64,000 nucleotides of DNA, taken from NCBI RefSeq assembly GCF_002879865.1, contig NZ_PNXY01000005.1:299182-363181 (forward strand), in the 5' to 3' direction. The notes beneath the pieces are model-generated. The model was not told where the DNA came from. It made no database searches and worked only from the letters and a program-made list of their open reading frames with translations. The stretch's first letter is position 1. Every line of letters begins with the position of its first letter. The position numbers were made by a program, and so were the translations under genes. Shown here in pieces: positions 44,116 through 55,246 of the stretch. This DNA comes from Paraburkholderia rhynchosiae (GTDB taxonomy: Bacteria > Pseudomonadota > Gammaproteobacteria > Burkholderiales > Burkholderiaceae).

Positions 44116-46952
44116 TATGCCGCGCTCCTCGCTTCACCGTTGCCGAACAGATTGCTGATGCAGCGGCCGCACAGCGTGGGGTGTTCCGCGTCCGCGCCGA
44201 CGTCCGAGCGGTAGTGCCAGCAGCGCTCGCATTTCAGATACTTCGACGTAATCACTTCGACGCCTTCTTCCGCTTCGCTGTCGACCTTCACGACGCTCGC
44301 CGCCGACGTGATCAGCACGAACTTGAGGTCGTCGCCGAGGCTCGTCAGCGCGTCGTAGCGTGCGCCGCTCGCGCGGATTTCCACTTCCGCCTGCAGCGAC
44401 GAGCCGATCAGGTTCGCGACGCGCGCTTCTTCCAGCGCCTTCGTCACGTCGCCGCGCGCGCTACGCAAGAGCGTCCATTTGTCGAGCAGCGCACCGGCGG
44501 CGGGCACCGCCGGGAACGCGTGATACGTCTCGGTGAAAATGGTCTCGCTGTTCGGCTGGAACACCTTCCACGCTTCTTCGGCGGTGAACGACAGGAACGG
44601 TGCCATCAGACGCAGCAGGCCTTGCGCGATGTGATACAGCGCGGTCTGGGCCGAGCGGCGGGCGACGGAATCCGCAGCCGTGGTGTACAGGCGGTCCTTC
44701 AACACGTCCAGATAGAAGCCGCCGAGGTCCTCCGAGCAGAACGTCTGCAGCTTGGCGACCACCGGGTGGAACTCATACTTGTCGTAGTGCGAGAGGATGT
44801 CGTTTTGCAGGTTCGCCGACAGCGCCACCGCATAGCGGTCGATCTCGAGCCAGTCTTCCACCGGCCGCGCGTTCTTCTCGAAGTCGAAATCCGACAGATT
44901 GGCGAGCAGGAAGCGCAGCGTATTGCGAATGCGGCGATAGCCCTCCGTCACGCGCTTCAGGATTTCTTCGGAGATGGCGAGCTCGCCCGAATAGTCGGTC
45001 GACGCGATCCACAAACGGATGATTTCCGCGCCGAGGCGGTTCGCCACGTCATGCGGATCGATGCCGTTGCCCAGCGACTTGCTCATCTTCCGGCCTTCGC
45101 CGTCGACGGTGAAGCCGTGCGTCAAAAGCGCGTTGTAGGGCGGGCGGCCGTCGAGCATTGAGGCGGTGAGCAGCGACGAATGGAACCAGCCGCGATGCTG
45201 GTCCGAGCCCTCCAGATACAGGTCGGCCGGAAATTGCAGTTCGTCCTTGTGCGAGCCGCGCAGCACATGCCAATGCGTGGTGCCCGAATCGAACCACACG
45301 TCGAGCGTGTCGCGGTTCTTTTCGTACATGTTGGCTTCGTCGCCGAGCAGTTCGCGCGCGTCTAGCGACTGCCATGCTTCGATGCCGGCCTTCTCGACAC
45401 GCTTCGCGACTTCTTCGAGCAACTCCTGCGTTCGCGGATGCAGCTCGCCGGTTTCCTTATGCACGAAGAACGCCATCGGCACGCCCCATTGGCGCTGGCG
45501 CGACAGCGTCCAGTCCGGCCGGTTCGCGATCATGCTGAAGAGGCGCTGCTTGCCCCACGACGGATAGAACGCCGTGTTTTCGATGCCTTCGAGCGCGGTC
45601 TCGCGCAGGGTTTTGTCGCTGTCGTTCGGCTTCACGTCCATGCCGGCGAACCATTGCGACGTCGCGCGGTAGATGATTGGCGTCTTGTGGCGCCAGCAGT
45701 GCATGTAGCTGTGCGTGTACTTCTCGGTGCGCAAGAGCGATCCGGCGCCTTGCAGCGCTTCGACGATCTGCGGATTGGCCGCCCAGATCGACAGACCGCC
45801 GAACAGCGCGAGCGATTCGATGTAACGGCCGTCGCCCATCACCGGATTGATGATGTCCGAATCGGCCATGCCGTGCGCCTTGCACGACACGAAGTCTTCA
45901 ACACCGTAGGCTGGCGACGAGTGCACGATGCCCGTGCCGGTTTCCGTCGTCACGTAGTCGCCGAGATAGACCGGCGCCGTGCGCTTGTAGCCCGGATGCG
46001 CGGACGCCAGCGGATGGTTGAAGCGCAGATTGACGAGCTTCGCGCCCGGCGCGTTGGCGATGACCGAGCCTTCCAGACCGTACAGCTTCAGACACGCTTC
46101 AACACGCTCTTCGGCCAGAATCAGCAGACCGCGCGGCGTATCGACCAGCGCGTAGACGATTTCCGGATGCAGGTTCAGCGCCTGATTGGCGGGAATGGTC
46201 CACGGCGTGGTGGTCCAGATCACGATGCCGCCTTCGTTGCGCGGCAGCGCCTTCAGGCCGAATGCCTGCGCGGTCTTTTCCGGCTCGGCGAAGCCGAACA
46301 GCACGTCGATAGTCGGATCAGTTTTGTCCTTGTACTCGACTTCAGCTTCAGCGAGCGCCGAGCCGCAGTCGAAACACCAGTTGACCGGCTTCAGGCCGCG
46401 GAACACGTAGCCCTTTTCCATGATCTTCGCGAGCGCGCGGATTTCGCCGGCTTCGTTCGCAAAGTTCATCGTCTTGTACGGATTGTCCCACTCGCCGAGC
46501 ACGCCCAGACGCCGGAAGCCGACCTTCTGCTTCTCGATCTGCTCGGTCGCGTAAGCGCGCGCTTTCTGCATCACTTCCGCGGCTGGCAGTGACTTGCCGA
46601 ACTGCTTTTCGATCTGGATTTCGATCGGCATGCCGTGGCAGTCCCAGCCCGGCACGTAGACCGCGTCGAAGCCCGCCATGTTGCGTGCCTTGACGATCAT
46701 GTCCTTCAGGATCTTGTTCACCGCGTGGCCGAGATGGATGTCGCCGTTTGCATACGGCGGGCCGTCGTGCAGGATGAACTTTTTGCGGCCCTTGGAGGCG
46801 GCGCGGATCTTCTCGTAGACCTTGCGCTCCTGCCATTCCTTGACCCATTGCGGCTCACGCTTGGGCAGGTCGCCGCGCATCGGAAACGGCGTGTCGAGCA
46901 GGTTCACTGGGTAGCGTGACTGCGGTTTCGAATCGGCTTTCTTGTTGCTCAT
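44115..46952 (-). CDS. ileS: Isoleucine-tRNA ligase
   Basis: Class I aminoacyl-tRNA synthetase of 945 residues that charges tRNA-Ile. The HIGH motif is [20 protein letters not shown] (about residues 58-77) and the KMSKS motif is [16 protein letters not shown] (near 620). The editing domain has [13 protein letters not shown], and the C-terminal zinc finger has [10 protein letters not shown] and CGRCISNL. The length is that of the bacterial bipartite type that is sensitive to mupirocin in other species. It lies between ribF (169 bp upstream) and lspA. No Shine-Dalgarno sequence is obvious. Confidence 0.98.
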   Translation of the reverse strand: MSNKKADSKPQSRYPVNLLDTPFPMRGDLPKREPQWVKEWQERKVYEKIRAASKGRKKFILHDGPPYANGDIHLGHAVNKILKDMIVKARNMAGFDAVYVPGWDCHGMPIEIQIEKQFGKSLPAAEVMQKARAYATEQIEKQKVGFRRLGVLGEWDNPYKTMNFANEAGEIRALAKIMEKGYVFRGLKPVNWCFDCGSALAEAEVEYKDKTDPTIDVLFGFAEPEKTAQAFGLKALPRNEGGIVIWTTTPWTIPANQALNLHPEIVYALVDTPRGLLILAEERVEACLKLYGLEGSVIANAPGAKLVNLRFNHPLASAHPGYKRTAPVYLGDYVTTETGTGIVHSSPAYGVEDFVSCKAHGMADSDIINPVMGDGRYIESLALFGGLSIWAANPQIVEALQGAGSLLRTEKYTHSYMHCWRHKTPIIYRATSQWFAGMDVKPNDSDKTLRETALEGIENTAFYPSWGKQRLFSMIANRPDWTLSRQRQWGVPMAFFVHKETGELHPRTQELLEEVAKRVEKAGIEAWQSLDARELLGDEANMYEKNRDTLDVWFDSGTTHWHVLRGSHKDELQFPADLYLEGSDQHRGWFHSSLLTASMLDGRPPYNALLTHGFTVDGEGRKMSKSLGNGIDPHDVANRLGAEIIRLWIASTDYSGELAISEEILKRVTEGYRRIRNTLRFLLANLSDFDFEKNARPVEDWLEIDRYAVALSANLQNDILSHYDKYEFHPVVAKLQTFCSEDLGGFYLDVLKDRLYTTAADSVARRSAQTALYHIAQGLLRLMAPFLSFTAEEAWKVFQPNSETIFTETYHAFPAVPAAGALLDKWTLLRSARGDVTKALEEARVANLIGSSLQAEVEIRASGARYDALTSLGDDLKFVLITSAASVVKVDSEAEEGVEVITSKYLKCERCWHYRSDVGADAEHPTLCGRCISNLFGNGEARSAA

Positions 46953-47121
46953 GATGTGGTCGCGGTGAATTCTTTATAAGTGCAGCGGGGCGCGGGTTGG
47001 CGCACGATGCGCGAGAGCGTTGGGCGCGCCCGGCAGGCATGTCGCGCGATGCACGGACGCCCTTCGATGCGCGCAGCGACGGTCCATGCGGCGTTCAGCG
47101 CGCGCACGTGGACCGCGGCGG

Positions 47122-48117
47122 TTATCTAATTCGATCGGTGGCCGACGTGGCGAAACCGGTGGAGCGGCTGCCCGGCGTGCCCGCGCCGACGGCCGCGAAC
47201 CACGCGCGCGCGTTGGCGACGTCGCGCGCAATGGCGGCGGTGAGCGTTTCGAGGTCGACGTACTTCTCCTCGTCACGCAGCTTTTTCAGGAATTCGACGC
47301 GCACGAGTTTGCCGTAGGCGTCGCCGTGCCAGTCGAGCAGATGCACTTCGAGCAGCACACGGCCGGAATCGTCGACGGTAGGACGTAGGCCAAGGCTCGC
47401 GACGCCCGGCAGCGGTTCGTCCGTGACGCCATGCACGCGCACGATGAAAATGCCCGCTAGCGCCGGGCGCTTGTGCGCGATCGGCAGGTTGAGCGTGGGA
47501 AACCCGAGATCGCGACCGAGCTTCATGCCGTGCACGACATGCCCGCTGATCAGATAATCGCGGCCCAGCGCGGCGCGTGCCGCGTCGAGATCGCCCGCCA
47601 CCAGCGCGGCGCGCACGCCCGAGCTCGAAATGCGTGCGCCGGACGGATCGGCGACCGTGGCCATTTGCTCGACCTCGAAACCGTATTGCTGCCCCGCGGC
47701 CTTCAGCGACGCAAAGTCGCCCGCGCGCTTGGCGCCATAGCGGAAGTCGTCGCCGATCATCACCCAGCGCGCGTGCAGCCCGTTGACGATGATCCGTTCG
47801 ACGAACGCATCCGGCGACTGGCTCGCGAACGTGTGATTGAAGTGCTCGACCACGACGCGGTCCACGCCGTTGGTGCGCAGCGCCTCCAGCTTGTCGCGCA
47901 GCATCGCGATGCGCGGCGGCGCGCCTGCGGGATTGAAAAACTCGCGCGGATGCGGCTCGAAGGTCATCACGCAGACGGGCAGGCCGCGCGCGTCGGCCGC
48001 CGCGCGCACGTGGGCGAGCAACGCCTGATGGCCGCGGTGGACACCGTCGAAGTTGCCGATGGTCAGTGCGCAAGGCGCACGGCTTTCGGCGTTGGGAAGA
48101 CCGCGGAAGACTCTCAC
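47122..48117 (-). CDS. ribF: Bifunctional riboflavin kinase/FAD synthetase
   Basis: RibF makes FMN from riboflavin and FAD from FMN in the cytoplasm. The 331-residue protein has the N-terminal nucleotidyltransferase domain (LTIGNFDGVHRGHQALL at about residues 17-33, and ISSSGVRAAL) and the C-terminal kinase domain (GFPTLNL, GVASLGLRPTVD, EVHLLDWHGDAYGK). The start is taken as GTG at 48117, giving MRVFRGLPNAES, the form expected in Burkholderia; an upstream ATG (48159) is open but lies at the predicted start of transcription. It heads the ribF-ileS-lspA-coaBC-LLM-dut cluster and is divergent from purN. Confidence 0.95.
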   Translation of the reverse strand: MRVFRGLPNAESRAPCALTIGNFDGVHRGHQALLAHVRAAADARGLPVCVMTFEPHPREFFNPAGAPPRIAMLRDKLEALRTNGVDRVVVEHFNHTFASQSPDAFVERIIVNGLHARWVMIGDDFRYGAKRAGDFASLKAAGQQYGFEVEQMATVADPSGARISSSGVRAALVAGDLDAARAALGRDYLISGHVVHGMKLGRDLGFPTLNLPIAHKRPALAGIFIVRVHGVTDEPLPGVASLGLRPTVDDSGRVLLEVHLLDWHGDAYGKLVRVEFLKKLRDEEKYVDLETLTAAIARDVANARAWFAAVGAGTPGSRSTGFATSATDRIR

Positions 48118-48162
48118 GATAGCGCGTTGGGGTAGGGCGGGCAGGGTGCCGCAAAACAAATG

Positions 48163-48168
48163 ATTATA
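48163..48168 (-). promoter_or_regulatory. Perfect -10 element for ribF
   Basis: TATAAT on the minus strand, with transcription expected to start near 48156 and a leader of about 40 nt before the GTG at 48117. The -35 region is poor. Confidence 0.5.
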
Positions 48169-48221
48169 AACGCTCGGCGCACTGGACGGCGGCGCGTCGC
48201 GGTTTGGGTGTCCCCGAATGA

Positions 48222-48227
48222 TAAAAT
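48222..48227 (+). promoter_or_regulatory. Candidate -10 of purN, next to the start codon
   Basis: TAAAAT lies 6 bp before the purN ATG (48234). No ribosome-binding purine run is present between them. If used, the transcript would start at or within one base of the ATG and would be leaderless. Confidence 0.4.
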
Positions 48228-48233
48228 CCGCGC

Positions 48234-48883
48234 ATGAAAAAACTCGTCATCCTGATTTCGGGGCGGGGAAGCAACATGGAAGCCATCGTTCGGGCCTGTT
48301 CGGACGAAGGTTGGCCGGCTGAGATCGCCGCCGTGATTGCCAACCGTCCTGATGCCGCGGGCCTTGCGTTCGCGGCGTCACAAGGCATTGCCACGGCGGT
48401 GGTCGACCACCGCCAGTTTCCCGGGCGCGACAGTTTCGACGCGGCGCTTGCCGAACAGATCGATCATTTCGCGCCCGATCTCGTCGTCCTGGCGGGCTTC
48501 ATGCGCGTGCTGACGGACGGTTTCGTCGACCGCTATGCGGGACGCATGCTGAACGTGCACCCGTCGCTGCTGCCGAGCTTTCCGGGCCTGAAAACCCATC
48601 AGCAGGCGCTCGACGCTGGCGTGAGGCTGCACGGCGCATCCGTGCATTTCGTCACCTCGCAACTCGATCACGGGCCGATCGTCGTGCAGTCGGCTGTGCC
48701 CGTCGAAACCGGCGATACGCCCGCTATGCTCGCTGAGCGCGTGCTGGCGACCGAACACATCATTTATCCACGCGCGGTGCGCTGGTTCGTCGAAGGGCGT
48801 CTCGCTCTTGACGGCCTTCGTGTCACGCTTACGCCGCCAGAGCCGCAATGGCTCTTTGCCGGTCACACCGCCGGAGAGGGCGC

Positions 48884-48887
<4 letters not shown>
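48234..48887 (+). CDS. purN: Phosphoribosylglycinamide formyltransferase
   Basis: PurN transfers a formyl group from 10-formyl-THF to GAR in purine synthesis. It has 217 residues, the expected length. The N-terminal LVILISGRGSNMEAIV binds GAR; catalytic residues are in MLNVHPSLLPSFPGL (Asn, His) and HGASVHFVTSQLDHGPIV (Asp). The stop overlaps the start of the RsmB-like gene (ATGA), so the two are coupled. It is divergent from ribF across 116 bp. Confidence 0.97.
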
Positions 48888-50143
<1,256 letters not shown>

Positions 50144-50212
50144 GCGCGACAGTCTGTCAGCCGGCTCACGGATCGATTGTCCAAACCGTGAGCCGGCCAT
50201 TCCGGCAACATC

Positions 50213-51577
50213 ATGCAAAACCGTATTTTTTCTCATCTCTTCGGCGATCTCGCGCGCGACTTCGGCCAGCCCGTCATGCTCTGGCAAGTCGGCGTGCTGG
50301 TCGCGACGCTCGCGCTCGCGTGGCTGCTCGCGCGCGTGCTGCGCCGGGCGCTCGATCTGCGCCGTCAGACGCGCTACCAGACGCTGCGCTTCGGCGCGGA
50401 AAGCCTGAACCGCGCGTTTTTCCCGCTGATCGGCGCCGTGCTCGTGTGGCTCGCGCGGGCGATCGCCGGCCAGTTCATCCACACGTCGCTGCTCGATCTG
50501 GCGCTGGTGCCTCTCCTCGGCATTGGCTTGATTTACATCGTGTTTTTCTTCGCGCGGCGCGTCTTCAGCCACGACGGCGAGACGCATGCGTGGCTTTTCG
50601 TCGTCGAAAAGATCGTCTCGCTCGTCGTGTGGGTCGCCATGGTTCTCACCGTGATGGGCATCCAGGACGACGTGATCGCGTGGATGGCGAGCGTGCACTT
50701 TCGCGTGGCCAATGCGCACATGACGCTGCTCTCGCTCGTCACGGGCCTGTTATGGGTGTGCGTGACGATGATCGTCGCGATGTGGCTGGGCGCCGCGTTC
50801 GAAGACCGTCTGATGCGCGCCAAAACGCTCGACGCCAACCTGAAAGTCGTGGTGGCGCGCGTCGGCCGCGCGGCTTTCGTGCTCGCGGCGGTGCTGATCA
50901 GCTTGTCGCTGGTCGGCATCGACATCACGGTGCTCGGCGTGTTCGGCGGCGCGCTGGGCGTGGGGCTGGGCTTTGGCCTGCAGAAAATCGCCAGCAACTA
51001 TGTGTCGGGTTTCATCATCCTGATCGACCGGTCGCTGCGGATCGGCGACACGATCAACGTGGGCGGTCTGCAAGGCATGGTCACGCAGATTCGCACGCGC
51101 TATACGGTGGTGCGCGGACTCGACGGCATTGAAACGCTGATTCCCAACGAAAAACTGATTACGGATGTGGTACAGAACCAGTCGTCGTACCTGACGCGCG
51201 GCTATGCGAAGGCGGCGGTGCAGATCGCCTACACGTCCGACGTCGAGCAGGCCATGGCGCTGCTTCCCCAAGCCGCCGACGGTGTGCCGCGCGTGCTCGC
51301 CGACCCGGCGCCCACCCCTTATCTGGTGAGCTTCGGCGCGGACGGCATCAATCTGGAACTGGGTTTCTGGATCGCGGATGCGGCAACGGGAACGTCGGCG
51401 GTGCGCTCGGCGGTCAATCGCAACATCTGGCAGCTTTTCTCCGCGCACGGCATTTCCATTCCTTTCGCGCAACGCGAAGTGCGGATCGTAGGCAACGTTG
51501 CAAACCTGGCCGGCGCCGTACCGCAGGCGGTAACAATGACCGCAGCCGCGGCCAATCAGGCAGACAACGCGCTCTGA
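50213..51577 (+). CDS. Mechanosensitive ion channel, MscS family
   Basis: Inner-membrane channel of 454 residues that opens on membrane tension to release solutes at osmotic downshock. About five to six N-terminal helices precede the MscS core: the pore helix GVFGGALGVGLGFGLQKIASNYVSGFIIL (Gly/Ala-packed, about residues 242-270), then the beta domain with DRSLRIGDTINVGGLQGMVTQIRTRYTVVRG and TLIPNEKLI. The C-terminal cytoplasmic part is of normal size, plus a Thr/Ala-rich tail. It follows the RsmB-like gene by 69 bp and may be co-transcribed. Confidence 0.94.
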   Translation: MQNRIFSHLFGDLARDFGQPVMLWQVGVLVATLALAWLLARVLRRALDLRRQTRYQTLRFGAESLNRAFFPLIGAVLVWLARAIAGQFIHTSLLDLALVPLLGIGLIYIVFFFARRVFSHDGETHAWLFVVEKIVSLVVWVAMVLTVMGIQDDVIAWMASVHFRVANAHMTLLSLVTGLLWVCVTMIVAMWLGAAFEDRLMRAKTLDANLKVVVARVGRAAFVLAAVLISLSLVGIDITVLGVFGGALGVGLGFGLQKIASNYVSGFIILIDRSLRIGDTINVGGLQGMVTQIRTRYTVVRGLDGIETLIPNEKLITDVVQNQSSYLTRGYAKAAVQIAYTSDVEQAMALLPQAADGVPRVLADPAPTPYLVSFGADGINLELGFWIADAATGTSAVRSAVNRNIWQLFSAHGISIPFAQREVRIVGNVANLAGAVPQAVTMTAAAANQADNAL

Positions 51578-51589
51578 CGGAGCCCGCAA

Positions 51590-51623
51590 GCCCGCGGCGA
51601 GCCGAAAACCGCTCGCCGCAGGC
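51590..51623. terminator. Hairpin downstream of the MscS gene
   Basis: GCCCGCGGCGAGC (51590-51602) pairs with GCTCGCCGCAGGC (51611-51623) with one mismatch, loop 8 nt. It lacks a T-run, so it is a weak terminator candidate. Confidence 0.45.
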
Positions 51624-51671
51624 TTCTGCGCGTTGATGCTGCACAAAAAATCCCTATTTGTTACAAACACT

Positions 51672-51684
51672 TGGAACGCTTCCA
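51672..51684. promoter_or_regulatory. Small inverted repeat in the desaturase upstream region
   Basis: TGGAA (51672-51676) and TTCCA (51680-51684) flank CGC, directly before a possible -10 TAGAAT. It could be an operator for control of the desaturase, but arms this short arise easily by chance. Confidence 0.3.
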
Positions 51685-51778
51685 GTAGAATGTCGTCCAA
51701 TCCCGCTGTATGCTTTCACTTTCTTGACACGCGCAGTTCGCGGGTGTCTCGTGTCTCTCGTTCCACAGGTAAATTGCC

Positions 51779-52975
51779 TTGTTGAATTCTTTGCTCGATT
51801 TCCTTGCCCACGGTCTGATGCGCTTCTCGTGGTGGCAACTTGTTCTGTACACGCTTGCTGTGACGCACGTCACGATCATCGGCGTGACGGTTTATCTGCA
51901 TCGCTGCCAGGCGCACCGCGCGCTGGAACTGCACCCGGTCGTCAGTCATTTTTTCCGGTTCTGGCTGTGGATGACCACTGGCATGCTGACCGGCCAATGG
52001 GCGGCCATCCACCGTAAGCACCACGCCAAGTGCGAGACCGAAGAAGATCCGCACAGCCCGCAAACGCGCGGCATCTGGAAGGTGCTGCTCGAAGGTGCGG
52101 AACTGTATCGCTCGGAAGCCAAAAACGAAGAAACGATGCGCAAGTTCAGTCACGGCACGCCGAACGACTGGATGGAACGCAACGTCTACACCAAGTACCC
52201 GATTCTGGGCGTAAGCCTGATGATGGTGCTGAACGTCGCGCTGTTCGGCGTTGTCGGCCTGACGATCTGGGCTGTGCAGATGGTGTGGATTCCGTTCTGG
52301 GCGGCCGGCGTGGTCAACGGCCTCGCGCACTTTTGGGGCTATCGCAACTTCAACTCGTCGGACGCCAGCACGAACATTTTCCCGTGGGGCATCATCATCG
52401 GCGGTGAAGAACTGCACAACAATCACCACACCTATGCGACGTCGGCGAAGCTGTCGAACAAGTGGTACGAGTTCGACATCGGCTGGATGTACATCCGCAT
52501 CATGTCGGCGTTCCGTCTTGCCAAGGTGAAGAAAGTCGCGCCTACGCCGCGTCTGACCACGGGCAAGCAGGTGCTCGATCAGGACACGTTGCAGGCCGTG
52601 CTGGCGAACCGCTACGAAGTGATGGCACGCTACGGCAAGGCGCTCAAGCGCGCGTATCGTCAGGAGCTAGCGCATCTGAAGGAAGTCGGCGCGCGCGAGA
52701 AGTATCAGGCCATGCGCGGTGCACGTAGCTGGTTCCACAAGGAAGAAGCGGGACTCGACGAGCCGCAGAAGCGACTGTTGCCGCAAATTTTCGCGAACAG
52801 CCAGAAGCTGAAGACCTACATCGACATGCGTAATGAACTTGCGGCAATGTGGGAGCGCTCCAACGCGTCGCGCGATCAATTGCTGATTCAGTTGCAGGAC
52901 TGGTGCCATCGCGCGGAGCAAAGCGGCATCAAGGCGCTGCAGGAATTCGCGATGCGACTGCGCCGCTATGCTTGA
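51779..52975 (+). CDS. Membrane fatty-acid desaturase (acyl-CoA delta-9 type)
   Basis: Di-iron membrane desaturase of 398 residues. The three histidine boxes are HRCQAHR (about residue 42), HRKHH (near 80) and HNNHH (near 221), separated by hydrophobic segments as in the delta-9 group. It introduces a double bond into acyl chains for membrane fluidity. The C-terminal ~130 residues are a basic, helical extension (VANRYEVMARYGKALKRAY). The start is a TTG: the reading begins LLNSLLDF with AGG upstream, and the next ATG (residue 14) would remove part of the first helix. A strong terminator follows. Confidence 0.93.
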   Translation: MLNSLLDFLAHGLMRFSWWQLVLYTLAVTHVTIIGVTVYLHRCQAHRALELHPVVSHFFRFWLWMTTGMLTGQWAAIHRKHHAKCETEEDPHSPQTRGIWKVLLEGAELYRSEAKNEETMRKFSHGTPNDWMERNVYTKYPILGVSLMMVLNVALFGVVGLTIWAVQMVWIPFWAAGVVNGLAHFWGYRNFNSSDASTNIFPWGIIIGGEELHNNHHTYATSAKLSNKWYEFDIGWMYIRIMSAFRLAKVKKVAPTPRLTTGKQVLDQDTLQAVLANRYEVMARYGKALKRAYRQELAHLKEVGAREKYQAMRGARSWFHKEEAGLDEPQKRLLPQIFANSQKLKTYIDMRNELAAMWERSNASRDQLLIQLQDWCHRAEQSGIKALQEFAMRLRRYA

Positions 52976-53006
52976 TCGCGAAATCCATTAAAATTTCGGT
53001 ACGTCA

Positions 53007-53037
53007 CAAAACCCCGCGTTGGCGGGGTTTTGCTTTT
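53007..53037 (+). terminator. Terminator downstream of the desaturase gene
   Basis: CAAAACCCCGC (53007-53017) and GCGGGGTTTTG (53022-53032) pair perfectly around GTTG, followed by CTTTTT. Confidence 0.92.
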
Positions 53038-53107
53038 TGGGCCGCGGAAATTGCACAGCATGACTTGATTGACAGTCCGCGGCGGCAGAGCGAAGGCAGA
53101 GGAGATC

Positions 53108-54247
53108 ATGGATCAGCAGGCGATCAGGACGGTCGAATACGACCGGCCGCAGGCGCAGGGCACTTCCTGTGGGATCGGGCAGGCGTGGGCCAAAGTGCCC
53201 GACATGCCGTCCGCGCAGGAGAAAGTGGGGCTGAAAGAGCGCATCCGCGCATTGCTCAAGCGCGAGAAGGCGGTGCTCGTCGCACATTACTATGTCGATG
53301 CCGAATTGCAGGAACTCGCCGACGAAACCGGTGGTTGCGTGGCCGATTCGCTGGAAATGGCCCGCTTTGGACGCGACCACGAAGCCCAAACTCTCGTGGT
53401 GGCGGGCGTACGCTTCATGGGCGAGACTGCAAAGATTCTGAGCCCGGACAAGCGCATTCTCATGCCGGATCTCGATGCGACATGTTCTCTCGATCTCGGC
53501 TGCCCGGTGGATGAATTCTCGGCTTTCTGCGACGCCCATCCGGATCGCACGGTAGTCGTTTATGCGAACACAAGCGCGGCGGTGAAGGCCCGCGCGGACT
53601 GGATGGTGACTTCGTCGATCGGCCTCGAGATCGTCGCCGATTTGCACGCGCGCGGCGAAAAAATCATTTGGGCGCCGGACCGGCACCTCGGCGGTTACAT
53701 CCAGAACAAGACCGGCGCGGACATGCTGATGTGGCAAGGCTCTTGTCTCGTGCATGACGAATTCAAAGGCATCGAACTCGATTTGCTGCGCGCCGAATAT
53801 CCGGGCGCGAAAGTGCTCGTGCATCCGGAGTCGCCGGCAAACGTCGTTGCGCTAGCCGATGTGGTCGGTTCCACCACTCAGTTGATCGACGCCGCGCGGA
53901 AGCTCGATGCGACGCATTTCATCGTGGCGACGGATCTCGGCATCCTGCATAAGATGCAACTCGCTGCGCCCGGCAAGACGTTGATCGCCGCACCCACGGC
54001 CGGCAACAGCGCGACCTGCAAGAGCTGCGCGCATTGCCCGTGGATGGCCATGAACGGCCTCGCGAATCTCGCCTATGTGCTGGAGCGGGGCCACAACGAG
54101 ATCTTCGTCGACCGCACTATTGGTGAGCGGGCGCGCGTGCCGATCGATCGCATGCTCGACTTCGCAGCGCGTCACAAAAAGCGGGTGCAAGCGAGCGGCG
54201 ATCTCGCGGGTGACGCACAGTTGTATTCGAATGTGGGAGCCGCTTGA
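53108..54247 (+). CDS. nadA: Quinolinate synthase
   Basis: NadA condenses iminoaspartate and dihydroxyacetone phosphate to quinolinate in NAD synthesis; it is a 4Fe-4S enzyme. The 379-residue protein has the three cluster Cys in [16 protein letters not shown] and KSCAHCPWM, and substrate residues in [19 protein letters not shown] and [15 protein letters not shown] precedes the ATG at 53108. Its stop overlaps the nadC start by one base, so nadA-nadC is an operon; nadB is convergent nearby. Confidence 0.97.
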   Translation: MDQQAIRTVEYDRPQAQGTSCGIGQAWAKVPDMPSAQEKVGLKERIRALLKREKAVLVAHYYVDAELQELADETGGCVADSLEMARFGRDHEAQTLVVAGVRFMGETAKILSPDKRILMPDLDATCSLDLGCPVDEFSAFCDAHPDRTVVVYANTSAAVKARADWMVTSSIGLEIVADLHARGEKIIWAPDRHLGGYIQNKTGADMLMWQGSCLVHDEFKGIELDLLRAEYPGAKVLVHPESPANVVALADVVGSTTQLIDAARKLDATHFIVATDLGILHKMQLAAPGKTLIAAPTAGNSATCKSCAHCPWMAMNGLANLAYVLERGHNEIFVDRTIGERARVPIDRMLDFAARHKKRVQASGDLAGDAQLYSNVGAA

Positions 54248-55173
54248 TGAATTCGGCAGCACAGAGTTCAGAGGTCCGTTCGGGCCCATATAGTCAGGCG
54301 CAAGCAGTGTCGCCGCTTTTTGCCGGGATTCACGCGCAGTACGGCGCGGCCTTCGACGCAGCGCTCACGCGTAACGTCGCCGACGCACTGGCGGAGGACA
54401 TCGGCAGGGGCGACCAGACCGGTCGTCTCGTTCCCGCTGATGAAGTGCGCGATGCGCGCGTTATAGTCCGCGAGGATGCGGTGTTGTGCGGCGTGCCCTG
54501 GTTCAACGCGGTCCTGCAGCAAGTGGATTCGCGTATCGAAGCGCAATGGCGTTACCGCGAAGGCGATCGTATGAAGGCGGACACGCCAGTGTGCGAATTG
54601 CGCGGGCCAGTCCGTGCGCTGCTCACGGCCGAACGCAACGCGCTGAATTTCCTTCAGCTTCTATCAGGCGTGGCAAGCGCAACGCGCCGGTACGTCGACG
54701 CGGTTGCGCCTACGCGCACGCGCATTCTCGACACGCGCAAGACTTTGCCCGGCTTGCGGCTCGCGCAGAAGTACGCGGTGCGAGTTGGCGGCGGAGCGAA
54801 TCAACGGCTCGCTTTGTACGACGGCATTCTCATCAAGGAAAACCACATTGCCGCAGCCGGCGGCGTGGGGCCGGCCATGGACGCGGCGCTTGCGCTGAAC
54901 GCCGGCGTCTCGATTCAAATCGAAGTCGAGACGCTTGAGCAGTTGGAAACGGCATTGGCGCATCGCGCGCAATCCATTCTGCTCGACAATTTTTCCTTCG
55001 ATGCAATGCGCGAAGCCGTTCGCATCACTGCTGGGCGTGCCGTACTCGAAGTGTCCGGCGGAGTGAGCTTCGAGACGGTGCGGACTATCGCGGAAACGGG
55101 CGTCGACCGGGTGTCGATCGGCGCGCTGACGAAAGACGTGCGAGCGACCGATTACTCGTTGCGGATCGTCTGA
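54247..55173 (+). CDS. nadC: Nicotinate-nucleotide pyrophosphorylase (carboxylating)
   Basis: NadC converts quinolinate and PRPP to nicotinate mononucleotide and CO2. The 308-residue protein has EDIGRGDQTG near the N-terminus, LNFLQLLSGVAS, ILDTRKTLPGLRLAQKYAVR (PRPP and quinolinate site), LIKENHI and IEVETLEQLE. TGATG joins the nadA stop and this ATG. The long N-terminal extension (about 30 residues) is normal for this group. A hairpin at 55201-55238 lies between it and convergent nadB. Confidence 0.97.
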   Translation: MNSAAQSSEVRSGPYSQAQAVSPLFAGIHAQYGAAFDAALTRNVADALAEDIGRGDQTGRLVPADEVRDARVIVREDAVLCGVPWFNAVLQQVDSRIEAQWRYREGDRMKADTPVCELRGPVRALLTAERNALNFLQLLSGVASATRRYVDAVAPTRTRILDTRKTLPGLRLAQKYAVRVGGGANQRLALYDGILIKENHIAAAGGVGPAMDAALALNAGVSIQIEVETLEQLETALAHRAQSILLDNFSFDAMREAVRITAGRAVLEVSGGVSFETVRTIAETGVDRVSIGALTKDVRATDYSLRIV

Positions 55174-55200
55174 CGCGAGCGTACTGCGGCTGTCGTTCAT

Positions 55201-55238
55201 GAAACGCCATTGCCGGCCTATGTCGGCGATGGCGTTTC
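55201..55238. terminator. Hairpin between nadC and nadB
   Basis: GAAACGCCATTGCCGG (55201-55216) pairs with TCGGCGATGGCGTTTC (55223-55238), with two G-T pairs. The flanks are only moderately T-rich, so strength is uncertain; its central position suits both convergent genes. Confidence 0.7.
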
Positions 55239-55246
55239 CGTTTCAG

